This document shows, in pieces, positions 42,001 through 54,000 of a DNA stretch of 64,000 nt. A program made the position numbers and the translations under genes. Source of the DNA: Prostheceraeus crozeri (lineage: Eukaryota > Platyhelminthes > Polycladida > Euryleptidae); the NCBI GenBank assembly GCA_907163375.1, contig CAJQUW010001733.1, positions 310,001 to 374,000 of the forward strand, in the 5' to 3' direction. The notes under the pieces were generated by a model. The model was not told the DNA's origin and did no database searches. It saw only the letters and a program-made list of their open reading frames with translations. Each line of letters opens with the position of its first letter. Within the stretch, counting starts at the first letter, position 1.

Positions 42001-45000
42001 ATCTAATATCTTAATCATAATCACTATAGAAAAAGTACAGGAAAAGCAGTGGAAAGGCCTACTCACTTTTTCCCATTGAGCTGAAGTCCAATCCTTATGA
42101 TTCCAAGCCCATTGCAGTCGCGACTGTTTCATGCGAGCTGTCAAGAGCGGCTTCTGTATGGGCTTCACCGACTTTCTGCCACCATCAATCAGTCGGCATC
42201 GGATCGTATGGACGGATAAGGGTGAAACGATTTCTTTCTTGATATCCAACGCTGTAAGACGTGGATCAATCATGCTTGCCCTAAGAATCCGTCGGTCTTC
42301 ATATGATGTCGAAAGTCTTTTACGTCCACATTTGCCGACTCTTTGTGGCAAGATTTCGCCAGTCTCTCTATACCGTTTCACAATTCTATTTACCGATGAC
42401 TGTCAAATCCCTGTTATCTTCGAAACCTGTCTCTGGCTTTGTCGTGCATCCTGCCATAAAGTTATAATTCTTACACGTGCGTTCTCACCGATATCCATAG
42501 TAAAAATGAACTGTCATATTCTAGGGATTGAATGCTATGGTCATAGATTGAGCCGCTGAGAGATGACAATTGTGTGTCGAGAAAGCTTTCATTAATCAAT
42601 AACTTGACAACTTTCTATAATCAACTATACAGCTTGAATTCTCCCGCGCTCATACAATTGTTGTCACACTTTGTTGTGTGTGTGTGTGCGTGCGTGCAGC
42701 AGATATTTGAAATTATCTGTTTTGATGTCTCACATTGATCTATTGATACATACACATTTGATTCATGTATCAAGCAAACAATGTGCACCAAGCATCAAAA
42801 TCTGTCAATGTTAAGGGTGACCCAATTAATATGCTCGCTACTGTATATACCACACATATACTCATTGACATAATTAATGAAACAAACTATCATTGGCTTG
42901 AATTGAAGTTTGTTTCATTTTTTCTCAGGTATGATGCAATATCTCGCTTTCTATGTATTACCATTCAACACATTAGAGAATGGAGAAAGATCTATGGTGG
43001 TCAAATTTCAAATTTTGATATCGATACAACTGTCACAATTACTTTTACAAATTGAACATAAACGTGAACTGAAATCCAGCTTTTGTAAAATAAAATGGCA
43101 CACGATCAGTTTACCAGAGGTATGGCTATTGGAATGATTCGTTGTGGTAGAAGTTGTGCGAGTGTTGCCGAAGAGCTACATATATATATATATACCAGTC
43201 AAAAATGAAAGAAGTTAAAGAAGTAAATGTTTCAAAAATTTTGTCAATGAGCATAGTTCTTATAACATTTTTTCATGTCGCGGCTGATGCTCGCACTCAT
43301 ACTGTAGAAAAATGACTGCTCACCCGGTCTTCTTCCCTGGCACGCCGATTCTGTTCCAAGTCTTCTGCAGTTTGTCTGTTGGAGGCCTGCATCGGATTGA
43401 GAACCGTTGTGTACACTGGTGGAGACGGAACGGGTTCTTCTTTCTCCAGCAGTTCCAATATGCTTCCTGAGATCTGTGACCTTTGAGCAGCGGAGAAATT
43501 CTCAACATAATGCTTCAGGTGCTGTCTTAAATCCCTTTCTTTAACAAAAACATTCTCTAATCGGTTGGCGGGTAACTGGAGGAGGACTTGGTATGACTGC
43601 GGTCTGATTTTTACACAACATCGGATGAAGCCCTCCCATAAGGCGGCGTTCTTCCACACCTGTTTGGTGATGAGTCGTGTGAGAATGCTGGTGACATAGC
43701 CGGCTAAGCGCGGATACATGCCCAGACTTTGCATCACTGTCCGCATGTACAAGGTCGGTAGAGGCACCTCATCTATCAGCTGACTCAAGACAATCGACAA
43801 CCGCTCTTGAGTGTACACCCGGCGCTCCGCGAAGCAATACTGAGTGGCCTTCAGTATGGCCTTGAGATCAGCAACCGCTTTGCCCGACTCCGTTCGCTCA
43901 TGCTCCATCAAGTGCAGTGAAATGAGCAGTTCCTCGGGAGAAATGGTGTTTCCTTCTGACGTGTCTGCAGAAAAACGATTTAATCTTCATCAAATAAGGA
44001 ATATCCAAGAAACAAAAAAGGTTGCAACTTTTCTAACGCAGTCATTATTCATTCCTGCGGGGTGGGTCTATTGCACATAATTCTCACATAAACACATTAA
44101 GTATGAATATCTGTCTAACTGTCTAATTACCTGAAAGAAGCAGATGAGTTCCGCTTCATCAGGAACTCCTACTTATCCGGAGTACCGGTAGGCCTAACGT
44201 ATGCTACATAGAAAAGGATAAGTCGAACGGTCAAAGTTCAGCAGTTGCCGGTCTTAATTGCATGTGTCAGGCTACAGAGACGCCGGTTGAGATCGGTCCG
44301 GTTTTTACACATCTTCGAAGAGATAACTAAAACTAACGTTAACGGTAAATGGGGTTCCATGGGAAGCAACGCTTCTTCTCTTAAATCGAATAAAATGATT
44401 TTGAAACGGCGAATTCGTCTTGCTCACAATAATACAACTGCTGCGATAAATCTTGTTTCGATAAGAGGACTGCGCATAGCGCCAATCCACGCACTCCTTT
44501 TTGTGTCTTAAAGATGAACAGTTATTTGAATTTTGAGAAAATCACTCCATGGTTATACAAACGGGATATGTGCTTGTCCGGTGAACCTTGACACTGACAA
44601 CATGACAAAATGTGTCTGGCCGTTTTCATTGGCAAATAAAATACTTGTCTGTCGCAACCCAGTGGGTGAAACTATTCAAAATATTTTTTGAAATTCAAGT
44701 ATCTTTGAAAAACATCCCGCACCGACAGACGTTGACAATTACATACACCATCTTGTCTTTCCAACGGTGGCTAGAAACGAAAGCGCATCTTATGTGAATC
44801 TAGACACGTTTGAGCCTCTTAAGTAAGACAAGTGAAGATGTTCATTACAAAATTGATAACCGTTTAAGGATATTTTATGTGGTCTCCGTGGCACAGTGGT
44901 TAAATGCTTGGCCTAGCGATCTTTTGGTCCAGAGGTCGAGCCCCGAAGGTGCTATTGGAAGTTGGCAGGAAGGGCATCCGGACTAAAAGTACTACAAGGC

Positions 45001-48000
45001 TCCGTAAGTCTGACTATGTCAGCACCGTCCAAGCCCCAAGTATGGGGAGTAGTGACGTAAAAGTTTAAGGTTTCACGGCATGCACCTCTTCCTCTCGAAA
45101 TGTGGACTTATTTCAGATATAGAAAAATTTAAACACTACAACTCAATAACTATTATCCTTAAAAATATTTCAGAATTTCAGATTAGAATCCAATTCTAAT
45201 CTGAGATGAGACTTTCATTTCTATCTTGAATTACTGCAGTGCTTTATGGTCTCCACTTTACCCTTCCTACCTTTTAACGGAGCTTTATAAACTTCCAGGA
45301 AAGATAATATCTTTGAACTACAACATACAGATATGCCAGCGATATTTTATTAACGAAAATCGATAACAATGAGCATAAAAAGTATGCACGTTAATTTACA
45401 GTAAGATAGATATAGTGAAGCTAATAATCTGAGAAAGGCAATCCTGCACCGTCATCAAAAGAAAATGCGCACAGGGTGGCGGCCACATTTCAAGCTTCAA
45501 ATTCCCGGGCTCCCGGGCGCGGCCGCCACCCTGTGCGCAGCGCCATGTTACAGGAACCGCGAAGACAGTGGGATGTCGCTCTTAAATGGCAAAAGAAATT
45601 TTCCTTTCGCCCACAGTGCCACATTGTTGAATGATGTTTGCCATTTATTTGCGAGGTTTGTTGCTGTTTGTTTTATAAATGACGTTGCTTGTGGTGCTGG
45701 TAAACCGTCACACGAAAAAATCAGTGGGGCAACATCAGATCTTCTTTCTTCACATGCTTCCTTATATTTCTTTTCCTTATCATTTCCGCAATCTTGAAGG
45801 TGTTCGCGATTGTTTGGCTGGAGTATGACACGGCGTCAAGGTTCAAGACCTGGATATCAAGCAACGTCGGTGTCTGCTCGGACCGAACACCACGAGCAAG
45901 AATGTCCACAGGGAGACCACTTTCTTTATCATTCATGATAGGTTCTTTGATGACATTCTTGTCTCCCCAAGCCATGCACGGCTGCCAAATCTCCAATCAT
46001 ATCTCTAATTTCATTGTCTTTATATGATGAGACCTCCACGTTTGCAGGTATGGCCATGGTTCAAATCAAGTAAGTCTCCACAAACATCGCAAACTGATGG
46101 AATGTCAATGAGAGGTCTACCATATCGTAGGGCTAAGCCATCCCTGCATTGATCTGCTTCTAAATCAAAGTGATAAACAGATAATGGTTGAACATAGAGA
46201 TTGACAACAATGAAACCACTACTCTTTGAAGCAGATAAGAACGGATGCGAAAGTTCCTTTAGACCATCGACAAAATGTTAAAAGATATCATGAGTTCTCC
46301 CTGATTGCATTGAGACGTCATTTTTCAGACTGTTCAATTGGTCAATGCTAATCTCACTGGATGAATGTGGAAAGTTCCCAGGGATGAGGAAAAAGCATCA
46401 TGCCTGCAAAGAATATGAGAAACACAGGACGGAACAGCTGTATCCGTCTGATAAAGACTTCTTCTTCTGTTGGAAGCTGGACTCCCCTCTCCGTGACCCT
46501 AACCGCTCAGTCGCTCTACTCTTATGAGCGCGCTCTTCGCCTCCCACCCTCGTTTCCCTTGTCTTCTCTAGCGACCCTTTCTGTCCCCAAGCGCGTCCGT
46601 TCCTCTTCTTGGCGCTTCTTCTGTATTTCTCATCCACTTTCTCCACCTGTTTCTCCACCCTCCGTGGTCCCCTCCCTTCTCCGCGTCACTGTCCCTGACG
46701 GCTCCGTTATTGGACGACTCGGACCAGGTGGCTCGGGTGTTTTCATAAACTATTCTTCATGCTCTTCCACTTTCTCTCTTTCCTTTCATGCTGGTGCGCA
46801 CTGTTCACGCTTCACAGCTGTAATGGTTGCAATCCAGCATGCTCTCTCTTGGTTCGCTTCCCATCACTCCTCGTGTCTCTTTTCCTCTCTTCTTCTCTTG
46901 TCTAACTCTCTCTCTCGGCTCTGACCGTGCTCTCTTCACCCCCGTCGCCCCTCTTGTCCACGTCTGTCCACTCTGTCTGGTCCTCTTTGTCGTCACTCTG
47001 CTCTTCCTCGATCTCAGTGTCATTGCAGTGGCTTCCTGGTCACTCGAACATCAGTGGCAATGACACTGCAGATGCGCTTGCCAAAAGTGGCACTTCTCTC
47101 CCCTCTGCAGCTCCTCAGTGTCTGTCTTCTCTGAAGTCCTTCATTCGTCATTCCCTGTTCAACTCCTGGAGGACTTCCGTTCGTTCGTCTTTGATTTCTT
47201 CACAATGCCCTAGCGTAGCAACTGAAGAGCTGTCCCTCCCTCGCGCTGTCCGTTGTGAGCTCTCACGTCTTCGTTGCAACGGCCGCAGCCTTCTTCTTAA
47301 CTCCTATCTTCACAGGATCGTCAGGTCCACTTCTCCTGACTGTCCTGTTTGTGGTGTAAACCACGATGTACCCCACTTACTGTGCTCTTGTCCTTCCCTC
47401 GTGCTGTCCGTTGTGAGCTCTCACGTCTTCGCTGCAACGGCCGCAGCCTTCTTCTTAACTCCTATCTTCACAGGATTGGCAGGTCCACTTCTCCTGACTG
47501 CCCTGTTTGTGATGTACCACTTACTGTGCCCTTGTCCATCCCTCTCTTCTACCCGAGCGGCTATCTTCGGGTCCTCGGGCTCTGTTTTTGATCTTTGGCA
47601 TCGCCCGTGGGGGTTGCCCGCCTTCTCGGCCTCCGTGGCATCCCGCCACGCCCCTATCCGCGGGACGGGGTCGGGTAATCCAGCCAGCCTTATCCGTAGA
47701 GTCATCTTTAATTCTCTGCTCCTTCTTACCCTCCTGATCCACCTGGTTGTAAAACCGAACTTTCGCGTGCTAGGAATCCGTCGCAATATCTTCAACGAAT
47801 GCTTCATTGGAGTGTATATGTGCACCGTCATACATCATGCTTTGAAGTTATACAGACTTTGCATGTAAGTTTGTAGGGGTCCGTGCATGCTTGTTACAGT
47901 GACTCTGATTCATTTTTGATGTTTGGATGAAGGTGATGAGTACTGCGGTAGTGCGTGCTATGTATAAAATGATGCAACCGTTTCATGACTGCAGGTAATA

Positions 48001-51000
48001 TTGACCAATGTAAATGGTTTTCATCATCATGCCATGCCCTGTTCTGATTTGATTTTCACAAAGATATTCCTGCCGCCGACTACGGGCTGTGGGCCGCACG
48101 AATCCGGCGAGCAACCGAAACGGACACGAATGAATTACCAGAGGAAGAGATCAACATTGTTTGATGAGCTTGTCATATGAGAACTTAGCATTCTTTCTCA
48201 TGCATTAGATCCCCCACAGAAAGTGTCGGACACATCCGAAGCTAGATCTCTAGATACAGTAACAAAGTTGACCAAACATTTACCTTGCCGTCCTAACAGT
48301 CGGCTGAAAACTTCTTTGACAAGCTTGTCATCAAGCTGGATGAGGGCGGGCAAGTAACTGATGACCTCCATCTGAAATGACCATTCTGATGAAGGTGAGG
48401 GTGAGAAATGACATTCCGCACTTACCTTGCTCAAACCTGTCAGTACGGGGATGAGGAAACGAACGTCAGATACTCGTTTCTTGTACAGATCTTTCACTTT
48501 CAAAACCAGCTCCGTGGAAGGAGAAGCTGCAAATCAACAAGTTTTCATTTGGTGGGGGAATGAAAGGATATCTCGAACTATGTAAACTGCCGGGAGGAAA
48601 ATCAACTTTTCAGTCCCACGGCATCACAAAGCTCACTTTTCCAGTGTAACACATTCATAGATGTCTATAAACAAGTCGTGATTAGCCAGAGACTACCAAG
48701 ATATCGATACAGTCCCAGGATTAGCTCATTCATAGATTTCGCGATGTCATCAATTTCATGATGTTATATTTATATGCCTATTTAGAGACTATTGATGACC
48801 GAGAAATAGGTATATATAATTACATTGTTCAGGTTATCTATGGTACTATCCAGAACTATGCCCAGTGTGATGTATCATGGACGCCTAGATATATGAAGCA
48901 CCATATTTCATTTCATTTTATTCTGCGTCAATTAAGACAATATATCTAGCTTATGTGTGCCTCATATATCTAGGCGTCCATGAATGTATCAGAGTTATCG
49001 GTAAAATTTTATAGAGGTTCAATTGATAAATCTATGATATTCCCAATTATCATTATTGTTATTATAATTACCTTAGCCATAGACTTCTGCCTTAGCCATT
49101 TCATGACCGCTTTTTTCATCATTGTTGAACGCTTATTAGCAAATAGTACCATAGATAGTCTGAACAATGTAGCATTATATCATGGATTTTTGTAATGGAT
49201 AGAGGATGGCTATGCGATTCTCTGGGATATAGAGAGGGAAATTATTTGATGGATCCCGAGGACTTTAGTCCGAAGGATATATCAAATAATTTCACGAGCT
49301 AGTCAGAGAATCGCATAGCTATCCTCTATCCGTTATAAAGTTTGCCAGATTATTGGCACCATAGATGTCCGCGATAAAATCCCTCTCTGCCAAGATTTTC
49401 CCTGGGAACAAATTTTATTAGATATAAAAGGGATTCTGAAATGCGATTCTACAACTATGCAATAATCTGGTATACTTTATAAGGCAGTAATATCAGACAT
49501 AGACGAGGCTGCGTTATCAGCCGAGACTGTGTGATATTTCTGCCCGGAAAATCCATGATATAATGCTATTGTATGTAAGTCTTGAGAGGTCCATGAATAT
49601 TGCAATTCTTGATCGCTGTTAGTCACAGATAATGGAGAGATGAAGAAATCTTTGATTGACTTTTATTGAAAGTCTATGAATGTTTGCAAATGTGAATATA
49701 TTTAAAATTCAGTCTATCTAAAACTGATTTGAAACATCCATTCAACAATTCATTGATTAATGGATTCTCACGATGGAGTGACGGACGACGGTTCATGGCT
49801 ATCTGGTGCGGTGAGAATTGTGTGTGAAATTGGCGGGCGTATAATGGTGCATTATATACCCTCCAATGCCGGGCAATAATGCATTTCAAACTCATTTCAA
49901 TCATTTCTGTGACACTCAAAGCCATCGAGAGTGAAATACAATGAACAGTATGACATTAACATGGATTTTTGCGGGCAACACTGTAGGACATTTGAGGGCG
50001 CGTATGAAAATGTCGTACATTGTTGCCCGAAAAAATTGAATTGTGCGCAATTGAGCTAAACTGGGCAACAATGTAGGAAACAAGCGGGCAGCAACGCTAT
50101 GAATAGACATAGAGATATACGCTGATTGATATTTCTTCAATATCTTTCAAATGCATGTATACAGATGTCATCATTACGAGATTCATTGTTGCCTTAATAA
50201 TGAACTGTTACAATGAATTGTTGAAATAAACGTCCATCCATTGCTGCGCTCGGGCTGTACAGTATAGTTCGCGGGAGGAAAATCTGATAATTCCTGTCTC
50301 AAGAAAATAGCTATTTCATCACTTTTTTTGATATCGATATCTTTCGTATTTTGCCCCAGTCATCAACAAAGCATGTAACATTAAACTGCACAATATAATA
50401 CGAGTACCTGTGAAAGATGAAAATTGTAATTATCATTCCTTGATGTTTACCTCAAGAGAGCAAGCGTGGCCAAGATACTCGTCCACGAGCAGTTTCCCTT
50501 CACTTTCACAGTCAAACTCGCAGCAACGCATTGACTATTCACAATATCTATGCATTGTAACAAGGAAGTCTTATACGACTGTGATTAAAGACACAACTTG
50601 AAGTTCGCTGGTCGCGTGATCGACATTCCCGTGAAGGTTCGAATGCTATGCAGCATCAACCAGAGATGCGGAGTCGCAGTCTACAATTTTGGCCAGAGTC
50701 GGAGTCCTATCTGATAACTTTACCCGAAATCAAAACCAAACAAATTATTTATCCTCGTGCATAACTGTCATGATGTCAAATTTTTCCATCAGACAAAAGT
50801 AGAGACTAAAAAGTCGAAATCAAGCAAGCAATACATCCCCATCACCAAGCCCTCGACTGCCCGATATCTTGAAATCTACATGTCAGCTCCTCTCCACAAT
50901 TGTTACGACACAAGTTTCCGTGGAGCGCCTGTTCTCGGGTGCAAAGCTTCTGATAAGTGACCTACGATCTGGACTTAAGACTCATGTTGTCGCCAACATC

Positions 51001-54000
51001 ATGTACATAAGAGCGAATAATGGTATGCTGTGGCGACTTATGAGTACAAGATTTTCTTTGCTGTTTTTCAAACTTAGTCACATCATCATCGTTTAGTGCC
51101 CTATTATCCTGGGGTTGGACGTGCGACACTGGCTCTTCTCCAAATGCTTCTGTTTTGAGCTAGCTTTGCCATATCTTCTTCCACGCACCTTCTCCACGTC
51201 TTCTTCGGTCTTCCGAAGCTAGTCACATGCCAAACATTAATTCAAGACTGTATAGTGGATCAACTTTCATTGAAAATGACTGATAGATGCACAGCAATGA
51301 TCACCAAGCACAGGTTCAGGTGGGCCTGTAATGATCTATGATGTAGGCTACCATTTTTTACTAAAAAAAACTAAGCTCATATACTTACCACCCGTAGTCG
51401 AAGTTCTGTTAAAATGATAGGACTCCGCATCCCTGGTATCAACTCTTGTTTGAAGTGATCCTAAAACCTCCTATCGATTAAATCAAATCAAGGCGATCCT
51501 CTGTGATTCACCTGAGTCAAGATGTTCGCCGCTACAATCGTATAGTTCCGCAATAAATTCAATTGACAATATATTTTCATTGTACTACTCCTGCTCCGTG
51601 AATTGAATGTCCAGTGAAGCTAGTACGTTGGTCTAGTCTACGTTTTAATAGAACGAATACTTATAATTCCATTTCTACTTTTCTGTTATCCTGAGGAGTT
51701 TATCAGGAGCTTTATAAAGCACTCAGTTTGAAATACCTTTGCATTTGAATAGCCCAGTTGCTTGACACTTGAAGAGGAACACAGGGCTGCTATCAATTCA
51801 TGTATCTCTTACATGATGAGACCGGAAGTGATGTATTTCTCTTCGTAACTTTCCTACTGCTTGGTAATGCTCTGATTTTACTGTCATTATATTGATAGTA
51901 ACAATGAGACAATACTCAGATTATGAAAATATCGATTAGGACATAAATTGATTACATTTGTCGGTGATGACGTGCAGAATGCGAATGACAAGAGTCTCCG
52001 CTCCCTTGGGGAATTTCTCGATGAATTTCAGCAATTCCTGTGAGTACTGTCCGATCTCCTTGATGGTAAGGCCTATCTGACGGAGGATCGCTCGCTTCAC
52101 GTTAGGTACTGATACGACGTACACTTCAGACAACCTGCAATGAGAAATGAGTAAACTAAGTGACAACTAGTAAATGCAAGAGTGAGGAGTCCAGAGAATT
52201 ATCAACTCTAATCACTACACACAGATTTCAAACTCGCATGCATTTTGACCTTCATTTGCTGTTTTGTCTACAGTTTTCCTTTGTTTCGGTCACAGAGATA
52301 AATTTATTTGCGTGTCAGTCAGTCTAGAGGGGACATAATTCTATCCCATCCACTGTATGCAATGGTAGCAAGCGATAGATAGGTTGGCCATTCGTCTCTC
52401 ATTGGCTTGTGTGATTGGCCAACCACGTGCATTGTATCAGCGAGCACACATTCCTCAACGGTCAGGTTGCAGACCTGTCAAGTGAAAAGAACGTATCTTT
52501 AGCTCAATGTTTCGCCGTGTTAAATTCGTCAGACTGAGATATCTTTCACATCGTTCGACTCTTGGCGATCCGCAGTTACTGACTGTGTACGTTAAATGTG
52601 GTGTCGACGTTCTGGTTCGTCAGAATTCATGCTTGAATTTGCATGACGTTCGATGGAAAATTGATCTTCTTGCCCCTTGTGACTAGTTCTGACCGTGACC
52701 ATCAGTATTGAGGAATGTCATCTCTAGACTCAAACACGCAGACAAGGCAATTTATCTCTGTGGTTTCGGCCTAGTCTGAGTGGTGTGAATGTTTTGTGCA
52801 CATAACTACGGCGACAAAACGCCGAAAACTCATGGATACTGCTCTTACATGATGTTACGCACCGAAAAATAGCTTCTGTCAATCTTCCGAAGTTTGAAGC
52901 TCAAATTCAAGTCCATTTGCAGGTTTTTCAAGGTCACAGACACCTCATCAGCAATTGTCAGTCACTAGCAGCGCTGACAAGTCAATATTGACTCCGTTGA
53001 CTTTTATTCTTCATTACTTTCGATTATGGAATGCCAATTTAGTTTTATGAACTTCAATCAATCAAGCTATATGCTGACGACATCGCCATTGTGGCAGAGC
53101 GTGAAGAAAGACTGGAGCAAAAGATTTCAGAATGGAAGCACGGTCTCTCAGAGAAAGAACTGAAAGTTAATGCGTCCAAATCAAAAGTGCTCATTTCGTC
53201 AGTGAATGGTAGTGAGGCAGAGCCATCAGGAAAGTGTGCGATATGTAAGCAAGGGGTTGGCCAAAATTCAATAAGATGCATTCAATGTGCTCTCTGGGTC
53301 CACCGTAAATGTAGTGACATCAGCGGCAGCCTACGACTACAGCATATGAGCTCCACGTTCAAGTGTAAGCGATGCAGAGGCCAAGTGATAGAACGTCCTC
53401 AGCCTGCCAACCTGTTGGTCGACGGTGACAAGCTTGAGATAGTTTCACACTTCTCCTATCTTGGCGACGAACTAGAGGCAGGTGGTGGAGTAGATGCTGC
53501 TGTCAATAGAAGAATTCGACGCGGCTGGGCAATCTACAAGGCGTTGATGACGTTCCTCACCTCACGTGCTTCCACATGAAAGGAAGAGTGTATGATGCCT
53601 GTGTCCGGAAGGGTGTGATATACGGAAGCGAAACATGGGCTCTGAAAGTGGTCAGTCAACAACGTCTGGAGAGGGTGGAAATGGGGATGTGTGGCTCGAA
53701 GCAAAGTGCCAGAAAGCGAAGTGACGACTTGAGGTATATGCTTAACATCGAAGCAATATCCGATGTTATCGTACGAAATCGACTCAGATGGCTAGGCTAC
53801 GTGATGCGGAGAGAGGCCGAAGACTGCGTCCGTCAAATGTTGACATGGATAGTAGAGGGAAGAAGAAAAGGCCGACCTCGGAAGACAAGGAGTGACAAGG
53901 AGGATGGTCTCAAACCGGATGACGCCAACGATCGTCAACGCTGGTGCTCTGCGATCCACAGCATTGGGAAGAATCATCCAACCGTACGAAGTCGGAGAAA

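Larger units (their letters stand above)
41234..42498 (-). pseudogene. Tc1-like transposase, two exons, one in-frame stop
   Basis: DDE transposase for cut-and-paste movement into TA. Exon 1 (42498-42067) begins [20 protein letters not shown] with the HTH region ([20 protein letters not shown]) and GRKRLS. Exon 2 (41812-41234) carries the catalytic core: FSDEAS (first D), [20 protein letters not shown] (second D) and [20 protein letters not shown] (E, the DD34E layout). The borders AAAAA|GTGAGT and TTCTTCAG|GTTATC splice in phase, joining WEK to VIFSDEA. The joined product is 336 residues, close to the usual ~340. One TGA at codon 32 (after SKITGI) falls within the HTH segment, so this copy is probably inactive. 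Without that stop the frame is intact. Confidence 0.9.
41085..42843 (-). mobile_element. Tc1/mariner transposon, nearly complete
   Basis: Inverted ends CAGTAGCGAGCATATTAATT (41085) and AATTAATATGCTCGCTACTG (42843) continue into GGGTCACCC. TA flanks both sides (41083-41084, 42844-42845). 1759 bp, the normal Tc1 size, with a full transposase on the - strand that carries one intron. TIRs are identical over about 30 bp, so the insertion is fairly recent. It sits in the last symplekin intron, sense to the host gene. Confidence 0.93.

Noticed and set aside
44880-44960. tRNA gene
   Set aside because: Boxes A and B are present, but there is no acceptor stem or cloverleaf, and a second copy shares the non-tRNA body. 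It is a SINE.
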